Origin: DAIDKA01 sp049792815
Lineage (GTDB): Bacteria > Pseudomonadota > Gammaproteobacteria > Steroidobacterales > Steroidobacteraceae
NCBI GenBank assembly: GCA_049792815.1
Contig: JBARBG010000166.1
Coordinates: 1 to 18,294, forward strand
Direction of reading: 5' to 3'
Length of the DNA: 18,294 bases
Numbering within the stretch: the stretch's first letter is position 1; each line of letters opens with the position of its first letter. Positions 1 through 8,800 of this stretch are shown here, piece after piece. The notes below the pieces were generated by a model. The model saw nothing but the letters and a program-made list of their open reading frames with translations, searched no databases and had not been told where the DNA came from. A program made the translations under genes and the position numbers.

Positions 1-42
1 GCGCAGGAAGGATTTAAGAGTGGGATCGGTAAGTTTTTTCAT
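1..42 (-). CDS. Tyrosine-recombinase-like integrase, N-terminal 14 codons only (runs off left edge)
   Basis: On the minus strand an ATG at 42-40 opens a frame reading MKKLTDPTLKSFLR to the window edge. This resembles the start of phage/island tyrosine integrases with an N-terminal arm-binding domain, which often begin M-x-K-L-T-D-x-x-L-[RK]. Only 14 residues are visible, so no catalytic residue can be checked. Two context clues support the call: a tRNA-Pro 3' fragment lies 160 bases upstream of the start, and short repeats that look like integrase arm sites lie between them. The gene reads away from the att-like site, a common arrangement. The Shine-Dalgarno match (GTGGAA) is weak. It could instead be an unrelated short N-terminus. 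Confidence 0.5.
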   Translation of the reverse strand, partial: MKKLTDPTLKSFLR

Positions 43-43
43 G

Positions 44-97
44 GGTTCCACTTTTTTTCAGCGTGGGTTCCAGTTTTGGTTCCAGTTTTGGTTGGAT
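44..97. repeat. Cluster of GGTTCCAnTTTT repeats, possible integrase arm-type sites
   Basis: GGTTCCACTTTT (44-55) is followed by two tandem copies of GGTTCCAGTTTT (66-77 and 78-89) and a partial copy GGTTGGAT (90-97). They lie between the integrase-like start codon and the tRNA-Pro fragment. Tyrosine integrases bind short repeated arm sites beside the core att site, so this role fits, but it is inferred from position alone. Confidence 0.4.
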
Positions 98-203
98 GCT
101 CCTGGACGGCCATATTCTGCCGTAGACACTTATCTGCATCAAATCAATTAGTTGTAGACAGCCATGGACAGCGGTGGAAAGCCCTGGACAGGCCCCAAAA
201 ATT

Positions 204-248
204 TTCGGGACGTAGGTGTCGCAGGTTCAAATCCTGTCATCCCGACCA
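204..248 (+). other. 3' half of tRNA-Pro(CGG): attachment-site remnant
   Basis: The sequence reads as a tRNA from the anticodon loop to CCA. Loop TTCGGGA (204-210) holds anticodon CGG with G at position 37, as in tRNA-Pro. It is followed by the 3' anticodon strand, a variable loop, T-arm GCAGG-TTCAAAT-CCTGT (221-237), the 3' acceptor strand CATCCCG, discriminator A and CCA (246-248). The bases before 204 do not pair with the anticodon 3' strand and no D-arm or 5' acceptor is present, so the tRNA is not functional here. A 3' half beginning at the anticodon loop is what integration into a tRNA gene leaves behind. A second copy lies at 13818-13859. Confidence 0.65.
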
Positions 249-284
249 AGAAAACAATAATTTAGAATTGATTCCGGCTGAGGT

Positions 285-311
285 GCTCCCCGTTTTAGTA
301 CGGGCGGGAGC
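285..311 (-). terminator. Bulged hairpin downstream of the methyltransferase-like gene, possible terminator
   Basis: GCTCCC (285-290) pairs with GGGAGC (306-311), and CGT/ACG extends the stem inside a three-base bulge around loop TTTAGT. It lies 80 bases beyond the minus-strand stop at 391. No clear T-run follows on the minus strand, so intrinsic termination is doubtful. The rest of 249-390 shows only a small perfect hairpin, CGCGG-TTA-CCGCG, near 319-331. Confidence 0.25.
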
Positions 312-390
312 TTAAGTCCGCGGTTACCGCGTGCCACCCGGGGATCGTTCCTATCCACGATGGCCAGACCGCAGGCTGAGCGAAACTACC

Positions 391-1167
391 CTACCTTGGC
401 TTGCGGAACTTGAACAGGAAGCGATCCGTCCTGTCGGCCATCTTGAAGACTACCTCGTGGTGATTGTCCCCCGGATCCTGCAGTATCCGGCTCTGGCCCG
501 CGTACCGGAAGCCGACGCTCTCGACCTCCTGCTTCACCAGGGCCGGGTCGATGCGGTGCAGGGTATTCGTATCCTGGGCACCCGTTCCGGCCGCCGCCGC
601 ATGGTCCTCAATGATGAAAACGCCCCCCGGCCTGAGCGCGTTGAAGACCGCCTGGTCGAAAGTTCGCATGTCGGGCTTTTGAAATTCCGGATTGTGGAAG
701 TCGTGATAATTCTCCGCCGTCCAGACCATGTCCAGATCCGACGGCAGCGTCAGCGCGCTGGCCTCCTGCACGCTGTAGGTGACATTGTCGCAGTCGGTTT
801 GCGGCGCGGCCGGCGGCCCCATCGTCCGCCCGCCCATGCGCTGAAGCTGCTGCTGCGAGAAATGCGGCGTGAAGTTGACCGCGTCAATGTGCCCCAAGCT
901 GCCGACGGCCTTGCAGAGGATGCGAGTGTAGTAACCCCGTGCCGGCTCGAGCTCTGCGAGCTTCAGGCCCGGCCGCACTTGGGCGAAGGCGAGAACCTGC
1001 TCGGGCCTGCGGTTCACGTCACGCTGCCGATCGGCCTGCGGTCGGGTCGGATTGTCGACGGCCGCCTTGATATTCTCGGGAATGTGCCCGCTTGAACCTG
1101 CGGCCAACGCCGCCACGGCAGCCACGCATAGCGCCAGCGGCGCCGTCAGCCAGACTGCACGTCTCAT
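391..1167 (-). CDS. Exported class I methyltransferase-fold protein (COG4798-like)
   Basis: A 258-residue protein with a likely Sec signal peptide: MRRAVW, then a hydrophobic stretch to about residue 23, so it is probably periplasmic. The body resembles the COG4798 'predicted methyltransferase' family: an ADRQRDVNRRPEQVLAF region (45-61), the SAM-loop strand at 70-84 (AELEPARGYYTRIL), an acidic strand end near residue 95 (HIDAVN), a DMVWTAENYHD segment, and a GGVFIIEDH strand. The usual glycine-rich loop of motif I is altered: P-A-R-G-Y-Y replaces the glycine pair usual in this family. With export to a compartment not known to hold SAM, this makes SAM-dependent catalysis uncertain. The start is supported by a strong AGGGGGAAG just upstream. 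It is transcribed divergently from the M16 peptidase. Confidence 0.8.
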   Translation of the reverse strand: MRRAVWLTAPLALCVAAVAALAAGSSGHIPENIKAAVDNPTRPQADRQRDVNRRPEQVLAFAQVRPGLKLAELEPARGYYTRILCKAVGSLGHIDAVNFTPHFSQQQLQRMGGRTMGPPAAPQTDCDNVTYSVQEASALTLPSDLDMVWTAENYHDFHNPEFQKPDMRTFDQAVFNALRPGGVFIIEDHAAAAGTGAQDTNTLHRIDPALVKQEVESVGFRYAGQSRILQDPGDNHHEVVFKMADRTDRFLFKFRKPR

Positions 1168-1584
1168 AGGACTTCCCCCTCAATTCAAACAATGAAAGCG
1201 CTGCGCACAGCCGTTCGCAGCGATATGGCTTCGCTTATTCCACGCGGATCATAATCCGGGCGGCGGCGTTGGGAAAGGAGCGGGCCGAGCGTGAATGGCG
1301 GCGCGGTGGTCGAGCATCTGCTGAAAAGCAAGGCTCATCCGAAGCAGGCGCATGTCAACCGGACCGGTACGTACGGGCGTGTCGCGTGGACGCGGACGGC
1401 TGCAGCTTAAGCTCCCGAAAGCGCCCGCGGCTCGCCGGCTGCTTGGGTCGCTCTCTGTGCCATGGTCTGCCGGGGCGCGCTTGCCGACCGCCTCGAGCCT
1501 GTTAGCATTCGCGGAGCGATTCGCACCGAATGTATTCTGCAGGTGCAACCGTCTGCTTCTTTCACTGCGAAGGGGACCCCTGAG
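1168..1584. promoter_or_regulatory. Divergent intergenic region between methyltransferase-like gene and M16 peptidase
   Basis: These 417 bases must hold the promoters for both flanking genes. An inverted repeat CGCTGCG (1199-1205) / CGCAGCG (1216-1222) lies 32-55 bases upstream of the methyltransferase-like start and could be an operator or a 5' UTR hairpin. A weaker CATTCG (1506-1511) / CGAATG (1527-1532) pair lies upstream of the peptidase. No convincing -35/-10 pair was found on either strand. Frames open through this region are uninterrupted extensions of shadow frames, with no usable ribosome site. Confidence 0.4.
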
Positions 1585-4326
1585 ATGAGCAAGCTCGGCA
1601 AGTTCACCCTGCTCGCGCCGGGACTGCTGGCGAGCATCCTGCTCGGCGCGGGCCTCGCGGCCGGCGGTTCCCGGCCGGCCTATGCCGCGGATGCCCCCAC
1701 AGTCGCCGCGCCGGCACGCAGCCAGGCAGGTAGCGACGATGCGCTGCGCGCCACGCTCGACAACGGCCTGCGTGTGGTGATCGTGCGCGACACCCTGGCG
1801 CCGATGGTGACCACCCAGATCACCTACTTGACGGGCAGCTACGAGACTCCGCGGGGTTTTCCGGGCACCGCGCACGCGCTGGAACACATGATGTTCCGCG
1901 ACAGCAAGGGCCTGACCGGCGCGCAGTTGAACGAGATGACCGGCAAGATGGGCGCCAGCAACAACGCTTTCACCACCAACGACGCCACCCAGTATTACTT
2001 CGTCGCCCCGGCGCAGTATCTGGACCTGCTGCTGCACATCGAATCCACGCGCATGCGCGGCGCGAAGCTCAGCGATGCGGACTGGGGACAGGAGCGGGGC
2101 GCAATCGAGCAGGAAGTCTCGCGCGATATTTCCCAACCGGGTTATCTCGCTTTCGTGCAGGCGGAAAAGATCCTGTACGCCGGCACCGGCTATGCCGAGG
2201 ACGCACTCGGATCGCGACCTTCTTTCGACCAGACCAACGGCGCGGTGCTGCAGAGGTTTTACGATCACTGGTACGTGCCCAACAACGCGATCCTGGTGAT
2301 CGTCGGCGATATCGATCTGCACGCCACGCTGGCCCAGGTCAAGGCGCTGTTCGATCCCATCGCCCGAAGCAACTTGCCCGCGCGGCTGCCGGTCAAGCTG
2401 GAACCGTTCAAGCCGCAGACCATCGCCAAGGACACGCCCGACGCGACCGGTGCGGTGCAGTTCATGTACCGCATGCCGGGCATGCGCTCGCCGGACTACG
2501 CCGCAATGCAGGTGTTGATGGACGTGCTCAACAACTCTCGCAGTCATCTTTCCGATCTGGCCGCGCAGGGCAAGGTCCTGTTCGCCGACGCCGGGACGCA
2601 GCCGTTCGTGCTGGGCGGCATCGGCGTCATCGAGGCCGGTTTCCCCAAGGGCGGGGATGGCAGCCAAGCCCAGGGTGAGCTCGACAGCGTGATCGCGAAT
2701 CTGCTGAGCAGCGGCGTATCGCCCGACCTGTTGGCAGCCGCCAAGCGCCAGGAGCGTGCGCAATTCGAGTTCGCCAGGAACAGCGCGGTCAGCGAGGCCG
2801 CCGCGTGGTCACAGGCCCTGGCCTGGCAGGGTCTCGATTCTCCGCGTGAGGCGCTGGAGCGGATCGAGAGGGTCAGCGTGGACGATGTTAACCGCGTCGC
2901 GCGCGAATATCTGAAGCCGGGCGCGCGCGTCAGCGTGGTATTGACCCCGAGCTCGAACGGCGCCCGCCCGCCCGACAGTACCGGCTTCGGCGGCAGCGAG
3001 AAATTCGCCAGCAACGACAAGCTGGACGTGCCGTTGCCGGAGTGGGCGAGCAAGGCGCTGGCCAGGCTGCAGATGCCACACTGGACGCTGGATCCCGTGT
3101 CGATGCGGCTCGACAACGGCATCACCCTGATCGTGCAGCCCGAATCGGTCAGCAAGACCGTCACCGTGGTCGGTCATGTCGACCACGACGATGCCATGCA
3201 GGAGCCCGCCGGACAGGAGGGCGCCGGCAGCCTGCTCGGCTCGCAGTTCGACTACGGCACCACCACGCTGGACCGCAATGCCTTCCACTCCGCGCTGGAC
3301 CGGATCGCCGCGACCGAATCCGGCGGCCCGGATTTCCGCCTCGCTGTGCTCAGCAGGCACTTCGACGAGGGCATGCGTCTGCTGGCCGACAACGAACTGC
3401 ATCCGGCGTTGCTGCAAAGCGCGTTCAAAGTGCAACAGAAAACTCTCGCGCGCACACTGGCGGGCGAATTGCAGTCGCCCAACTACAAGACGATGCGCGC
3501 GTTGATGCAGGGTCTGCTGCCCGCCGATGATCCCGCCCTGCGCCAGGCCACGCCGGCCACGATCGACCAGCTGACCCTGGCCGATGTCAGCGGTTATTTT
3601 GCGCAGACCTACCGCCCCGACATGACCACCATCGTGGTGGTCGGCGACGTCACGCCGCAACAGGCCAGGGCCACCGTCGAGAAATATTTCGGCGCGTGGA
3701 AGGCGAGCGGTCCGAAGCCGGACGTGATCCCGAAACAGGTGCCGCTGAATCCGGCCGCCTACAGCGTGGTGCCCAACACGTATGCGTCGCAGGATCAGGT
3801 GCGGATGGGCCAGGTGATGGATCTGAACTTGCACGATCCCGCCCGCTATGCGCTGCAACTCGGCAACGAGGTGCTCGGCGGCAACGGCTTCGCCTCGCGG
3901 CTCATGGTCGATATCCGCGTCAAGCATGGTTACGCCTACGGGGCCAGCTCCAGCATGAACTTCGACCGCTCGCGTTCGATGTTCTTCGTGCGGTATGGCA
4001 GCGATCCGGACAGGGTCGGTGCGGTCGACACCCTGGTGCGACAGAACCTCGCCAAGATGCAGGACGAGCCGGTCGGGGTCGACGAGCTGACCAACGCACG
4101 CCAGGCGCGCATCCGTTCGATCCCGGTGCAGGTCTCCAGCGTCGACCGCATCGCCAGTTCGCTGCTCAACTGGAGCTACAAGGGCGAGCCGCTGGATCAG
4201 CCGATGGTGGCCGCGAAGTACTACCTGAACCTCACCGCCGAACAGGTGCAGGCCGCTTTCAAGAAATACATCAGGCCCGCCAACCTGGTGCAGGTGGTAC
4301 AGGGGACTGCGCCCAAGGAGCACTGA
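1585..4326 (+). CDS. M16 family zinc metallopeptidase (pitrilysin/insulinase-like), secreted
   Basis: A 913-residue protein. The frame is open from 1462, but the ATG at 1585 is preferred: AAGGGGA precedes it by about 8 bases and it starts directly at a signal peptide with probable cleavage after AYA at residue 35. It should act in the periplasm, degrading peptides. The inverted zinc motif HALEH is at residues 97-101, and the third ligand is probably E177 in the following E-x6-E helix (170-177), the M16 spacing. Residues about 55-490 form the catalytic half. Residues about 550-910 repeat the fold (it restarts at LDNGITLIVQPE) without a zinc motif, as in single-chain M16 enzymes with an inactive second half. 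It is alone on this strand; the efflux operon follows after 364 bases with its own possible regulatory palindrome. Confidence 0.92.
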   Translation: MSKLGKFTLLAPGLLASILLGAGLAAGGSRPAYAADAPTVAAPARSQAGSDDALRATLDNGLRVVIVRDTLAPMVTTQITYLTGSYETPRGFPGTAHALEHMMFRDSKGLTGAQLNEMTGKMGASNNAFTTNDATQYYFVAPAQYLDLLLHIESTRMRGAKLSDADWGQERGAIEQEVSRDISQPGYLAFVQAEKILYAGTGYAEDALGSRPSFDQTNGAVLQRFYDHWYVPNNAILVIVGDIDLHATLAQVKALFDPIARSNLPARLPVKLEPFKPQTIAKDTPDATGAVQFMYRMPGMRSPDYAAMQVLMDVLNNSRSHLSDLAAQGKVLFADAGTQPFVLGGIGVIEAGFPKGGDGSQAQGELDSVIANLLSSGVSPDLLAAAKRQERAQFEFARNSAVSEAAAWSQALAWQGLDSPREALERIERVSVDDVNRVAREYLKPGARVSVVLTPSSNGARPPDSTGFGGSEKFASNDKLDVPLPEWASKALARLQMPHWTLDPVSMRLDNGITLIVQPESVSKTVTVVGHVDHDDAMQEPAGQEGAGSLLGSQFDYGTTTLDRNAFHSALDRIAATESGGPDFRLAVLSRHFDEGMRLLADNELHPALLQSAFKVQQKTLARTLAGELQSPNYKTMRALMQGLLPADDPALRQATPATIDQLTLADVSGYFAQTYRPDMTTIVVVGDVTPQQARATVEKYFGAWKASGPKPDVIPKQVPLNPAAYSVVPNTYASQDQVRMGQVMDLNLHDPARYALQLGNEVLGGNGFASRLMVDIRVKHGYAYGASSSMNFDRSRSMFFVRYGSDPDRVGAVDTLVRQNLAKMQDEPVGVDELTNARQARIRSIPVQVSSVDRIASSLLNWSYKGEPLDQPMVAAKYYLNLTAEQVQAAFKKYIRPANLVQVVQGTAPKEH

Positions 4327-4599
4327 GCTGCGCGGCCTGCCCTAATCGTCGAGACCCGGCCCTTGCAAAATCCTTGGTGCATGTTTCGCCACGCGCGCGG
4401 TCCGCCGAGCCGGATCCAACCACTATGTGGTCATTTTCCGCCTCCAACAGCCATCCTCCTATCCGCTACGACCTCACCTGCACGATTCGAGATCGACCCA
4501 CCATTTGGGGAGCAAAGCAAGCGCCAGTCCGGCTACACCCGTGATCCCCGCCCGGCCTGGTCTGACCTGCGGGCTGCCCCTCGAAGAATCAAAATGTTA
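4327..4599. other. Non-coding gap before efflux operon
   Basis: Nothing recognisable was found between the M16 stop codon and the palindrome at 4600. A frame is open across it (from 4363) and into the adaptor gene, but it has no ribosome site and runs in the wrong phase into a clear gene. No factor-independent terminator is obvious. Confidence 0.4.
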
Positions 4600-4621
4600 G
4601 CCTCAATCTACCGATTGAGGC
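4600..4621. promoter_or_regulatory. Perfect 9-bp inverted repeat upstream of RND operon, candidate operator
   Basis: GCCTCAATC (4600-4608) and GATTGAGGC (4613-4621) are exact inverted copies around TACC. The element sits 70-91 bases upstream of the adaptor ATG. There is no T-run, so it is unlikely to be a terminator. Dyads of this size upstream of RND operons are often sites for TetR- or MerR-type repressors, but no regulator gene is in the window, so the assignment is inferred. Confidence 0.45.
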
Positions 4622-4690
4622 CGCGCAGACGGATCAACGGCATGTCCCATTCGAACGATCGAGTTCAGGCCCCAAGGAAGTCAAATAACG

Positions 4691-5854
4691 ATGAAGGTGC
4701 GCAGGCGCCCGTGGGGGCTCGTAGTGGTCGTATTGGTGGTTGCTGGCCTGTGTGTCTGGCTGGCGCTCAGGCATCGCGCGCACGAAATGTCCTCAGATTC
4801 GCCGAGCGTACCGGTTTCGGCAGCGACGGCTCGGCGCGCCGACGTGCCCGTGGCGATCGAAGCGATCGGTGCCGCGCAGGCCTGGCAAAGTGACACGATC
4901 CACGCCCAGATTACCGGCCGGCTGCTGCGCGTCCCGGTCGCGGAAGGGACCGAGGTCAAGACCGGTGAGGTGATCGCGCAAATCGATCCCGCACCCTTCC
5001 GAGCCGCGCTGCTCCAGGCACAGGGGGCGCTTGAGCGTGATCAGGCGCAACTCGGTCTCGCAAGGCTCGATCTCAAGCGCGACCAGTCGCTGCTGTTGGA
5101 GGATTCCATCGCCTCGCAGCAGGTCGATGAGCAGCAAGCGATGGTCAAGGAACTCGAAGGCACGGTGCTGACCGACCAGGGAGCGGTCGATTCGGCGCGC
5201 GTGAACCTCGCTTACTGCACCATCACCTCACCGGTCTCCGGTCGGGTGGGCGTGCGCCTGGTCGACGCCGGCAACCTGGTCTCACCAACCGACGCGACCG
5301 GCATCATCACGGTCAACCAGATTGAGCCGATCGCGGTGGCCTTCTCGGTGCCGGAGGGTGACTTCCAGCGCTTGCGCCAGGCGTCGGACATGTTCAGCCG
5401 GCCACTCGAGACGCAGGCGTACAGCCAGGACACCGGCGCGCTGTTAGGCAGGGGTATACTGCGCATCGCCGACAATCACGTCGACCCCGGGTCGGGCAGC
5501 GTGGCGCTCAAGGCGCGCTTTGCGAACACCGGCCGGCTGCTCTGGCCGGGTCAGTTCGTCAACGTGCGCCTCACGCTCAACGTGCTGCAGGATGTGGTGA
5601 CGATCCCCAACGCCGCCGTCAATGAGGGCCCCGGGCAGCCCTACGCCTATGTGATCGGGGCGGATCATCATGTTTCGGTGCGGCCGATCAAGGTGACGCT
5701 GGTGCAGGACGCGACGGCGGTGATTGGCTCAGGTCTGCAACCCGGGGAAGCCGTGGTCACCGATGGCCAGATGGACCTCAAGCCGGGAAGTCCCGTCGCC
5801 GTCCGTGCGCAACCGCCAACATCGGGTGCGCTCGAGCCTGCCGCAGCCCAATGA
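4691..5854 (+). CDS. RND efflux periplasmic adaptor (membrane fusion protein, MdtA/AcrA type)
   Basis: A 387-residue HlyD/AcrA-family adaptor linking an inner-membrane RND pump to an outer-membrane channel. After MKVRRRPWG comes one hydrophobic segment (about 9-27) with no lipobox, so it is anchored by a transmembrane helix rather than a lipid. Next come the first lipoyl half (about 60-100, GRLLRVPVAEGTEVKTGEVI), an alpha-helical hairpin (about 103-172), the second lipoyl half (about 175-205, TITSPVSGRVGVRLVDAGNL), a beta-barrel, and a membrane-proximal domain ending in TDGQMDLKPGSPV. AAGGAAG lies about 10 bases before the ATG. Its last codons overlap the permease start (ATGA), indicating translational coupling. 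MdtA is the closest family I recognise; substrates are unknown. Confidence 0.93.
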   Translation: MKVRRRPWGLVVVVLVVAGLCVWLALRHRAHEMSSDSPSVPVSAATARRADVPVAIEAIGAAQAWQSDTIHAQITGRLLRVPVAEGTEVKTGEVIAQIDPAPFRAALLQAQGALERDQAQLGLARLDLKRDQSLLLEDSIASQQVDEQQAMVKELEGTVLTDQGAVDSARVNLAYCTITSPVSGRVGVRLVDAGNLVSPTDATGIITVNQIEPIAVAFSVPEGDFQRLRQASDMFSRPLETQAYSQDTGALLGRGILRIADNHVDPGSGSVALKARFANTGRLLWPGQFVNVRLTLNVLQDVVTIPNAAVNEGPGQPYAYVIGADHHVSVRPIKVTLVQDATAVIGSGLQPGEAVVTDGQMDLKPGSPVAVRAQPPTSGALEPAAAQ

Positions 5855-8800
5855 ATATTTCCGCGCCATTCATCACCCGACCGATCGCGACCTCTCTGCT
5901 CGCGGGCGCGGCGCTGGTGGTTGGCATCGTCGCGTATCTGAACTTGCCGGTCTCGGCTCTACCGGAGGTCGACTTCCCCACGCTGCAGGTCAGCGCCGCG
6001 TTGCCCGGCGCGAGTCCGGAAGCAATGGCGTCGAACGTCGCGACGCCTCTTGAGCGCCAGTTCTCGCTGATCCCCGGCGTCACCGAGATGACCTCCTCGA
6101 GTACGCTCGGCAGCACCGCGGTCCTGCTGCAGTTTGAACTCTCGCGAAACCTTGACGGGGCCGCGGAGGACGTGCAGGCAGCGATCAATGCCGCGGGCGG
6201 CCAGCTGCCCACCAACCTGCCGGCACCCCCGACGGTGCGCAAGGTCAATCCGGCCGACGCACCGGTGCTGATCCTTACGCTGAACTCCAAGACACTGCCG
6301 CTGCGGGTGATCAGTGACTACGTCGATAGCCTGCTCGCGCAGCAGCTCTCGCGCATCGATGGTGTCGGCCAGGTGTTCATCGGGGGCGCCGTCAAGCCCG
6401 CCATCCGCATCCAGCTCGATCCGCGCAAAGTCGCACAGCTGGGGCTGCAACTCGACGACATCCGTGCCCAGATCGCCGCCAACACCGTCAATGCACCGAA
6501 GGGTGCGCTGACCGGCGCACTGCGCAACTACACGATCTATGCGAACGATCAGGTGTTCAAGGCGGATCAGTGGAACCAGATGATCGTCGGCTATCACAAC
6601 GGCGCGCCGGTGCGTATTCGCGACATCGGGCAGGCCGTGGCGGGTGTCGAGGATGATCAGTCCGGAGAATGGACGTTCCCGGGCCGGGCCAACCCGGACA
6701 AGCACTACACCGCGACCAAGACGATCATGGTCGGCATCTTCAAGGAGCCGGGGGCGAACGTCATCCAGACGGTCGAGCGCATCAAGGCGGTCCTGCCGCA
6801 GCTGATGAAAAGCATGCCGCCGGCGATGTCGCTGCGCGTCGTGGCCGACCGCACACAGACGATCCGCACTTCGGTCGCCGACGTGCAGCTGGCGCTGGGG
6901 ATCACCGTGCTGCTGGTGATCGCGGTCATCTTCCTGTTCCTGCGCAGCTGGCGCGCGACACTCATCCCCAGCGCGGTGCTGCCGCTGTCGCTGCTGGTCG
7001 CAGCGGCGCTGGTCTATCCGTTCGGCTTCAGCCTGGACAATCTGTCGCTGATGGCGCTCGCGATTGCCGCGGGATTCGTCGTCGATGACGCAATCGTGAT
7101 GCTCGATGTGATCTGGCGTCGCATCGAGCATGGCCAGACGCCCCTGGAGGCTGCGCTGGCCGGCTCGCGCGACGTCAGTTTCACCATTCTTTCCATCTCC
7201 ATCTCGTTGATCGCGGTGTTCACGCCGGTGATGTTCATGGGCGGGGTGGTCGGACGACTGATGCGGGAGTTCGCGCTCACCCTCAGCGCCGCCGTCGCCA
7301 TGTCGCTGGTGTTCTCGCTGACTCTCACACCAATGCTGTGCGCCCAGTTCCTCACAGCGCCGCAACCGGGGAAAGGCCGGCTGATGCTTGCGCTCGAGCG
7401 CGGCTTCCATGCGATCGAGACCAGCTACGCGCGCGGACTGGACTGGGTCATGATGCGCAAGCGCCTCACGCTGGCAGTCTTCATCGGCACGATGCTCGCG
7501 ACCGCCGCGGTCTACCGGTTCATTCCAACGGGCTTCTTTCCGCAGCAGGACACAGCGTTCCTCAACGGTGTGATGCAGACCTCGCAGGACGCTTCCTTCG
7601 AGAAGACCGTCGAGAAGGTACAGGAAGTCGGCCGCATCATCGCCGCGGACCCCGATGTCATCGAGACGCACTTCAACGTCGGCAGCGGGTCGGTCAACCA
7701 GTCCAACTTCAATGTGGCGCTCACGATCCGCGGCGAGGGGCGTACCGTCACGGCCGATCAGGTGATCGCGCGGCTGCGGCCGAAGCTGGCGCGGGTGGTA
7801 GGCGTGCGCACAGTGTTGCAGTCCAAGCAGGACCTCAATATCGGTGCGCGCAGCTCGAAGGCCGAATACCAGTACACGCTGTCCGATCCGGACCTGCAGG
7901 AGCTCAATACGTGGGCACCGAAGATGCTGGATGCGATGCGCAAGATGCCCGGGCTCGAGGACGTGAGCACCGACCAGGAATCCGACGGCGCGGCAGTCGA
8001 TTTGGAGATCAACCGTGACGCGGCCGGCCGTTTCGGCATCACGCCTGCGGCGCTCGATGCAGCGATCTACGATCAGGTCGGCCAGCACGAGGTAGCGCAG
8101 TACTTTACGCAGCTGAATTCCTATCACGTGGTCGTCGAGGCGCCGCCGTCGCTGCAGGCTAGTCCGGAACTGTTCAACGACATCTATGTCAAGTCGCCCC
8201 TCACCAACAAGCTCGTGCCGCTGTCGCTATTCGTCAAGGTCAATCCGAACGCGCGCGGTCCCCTCGTCGTGCCGCACCAAGGCCAGTTGCCCGCCGTCAC
8301 GCTGTCATTCAATCTGAGCCCCGGCGTCGCGCTCGGGCAGGTGACCACCGCGATCGAGAGGATGCGCGAGCAGCTCGGCGCTCCCTCGACCCTCACGGGA
8401 TCGTTCCAGGGCACCGCGCAGGCGTTCGAGCAGTCACTGGCCGACGAGCCGATCCTGATCCTCGCCGCGCTGCTGTCGGTGTACGTGATCCTGGGTGTGC
8501 TCTACGAGAGCTACATCCACCCTCTCACCATCCTCTCCACGCTGCCGTCGGCTGGCCTCGGTGCGTTGCTCGCGATGATCATTGCGGGAGATAGTCTAAA
8601 CGTGATCGGCATCATCGCGCTGATCCTGCTGATTGGCATCGTGAAGAAGAACGGCATTATGATCGTCGATGTCGCGCTGCAGCTGGAGCGCAAAGAGGGA
8701 ATGTCGCCGGAGCAGGCCGCTGTGCGAGCCTCGCATCTGCGGCTGCGGCCGATCCTGATGACGACCTGCTGCGCTTTCTTCGGCGGCATGCCGCTGATCT

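Noticed and set aside
204..248. Complete functional tRNA-Pro gene
   Set aside because: The D-arm, the 5' anticodon strand and the 5' acceptor strand are absent; the bases upstream do not pair with the 3' half.
76..315. 79-codon plus-strand frame across the tRNA-Pro fragment
   Set aside because: It runs through a structured tRNA remnant and repeat DNA; no start signal and no protein-like composition.
331..1095. 254-codon plus-strand frame opposite the methyltransferase-like gene
   Set aside because: It has no ribosome site and no recognisable domain. The minus strand has a strong Shine-Dalgarno, a signal peptide and family motifs.
1249..4323. Two long minus-strand open frames (about 504 codons each) opposite the M16 peptidase
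   Set aside because: They are Arg/His/Gln-rich mirror frames of a GC-rich gene, with no motifs. The plus strand encodes a complete M16 enzyme with signal peptide and zinc site.
4600..4621. SoxR box
   Set aside because: CCTCAA/TTGAGG half-sites match, but they are separated by 8 bases rather than the 6 of the known 18-bp SoxR box, and no soxR gene is near.
5959..8127. 722-codon minus-strand open frame opposite the RND permease
   Set aside because: Its Arg/Asp/His/Gln-rich composition is typical of an antisense shadow; the opposite strand is a full-length pump.
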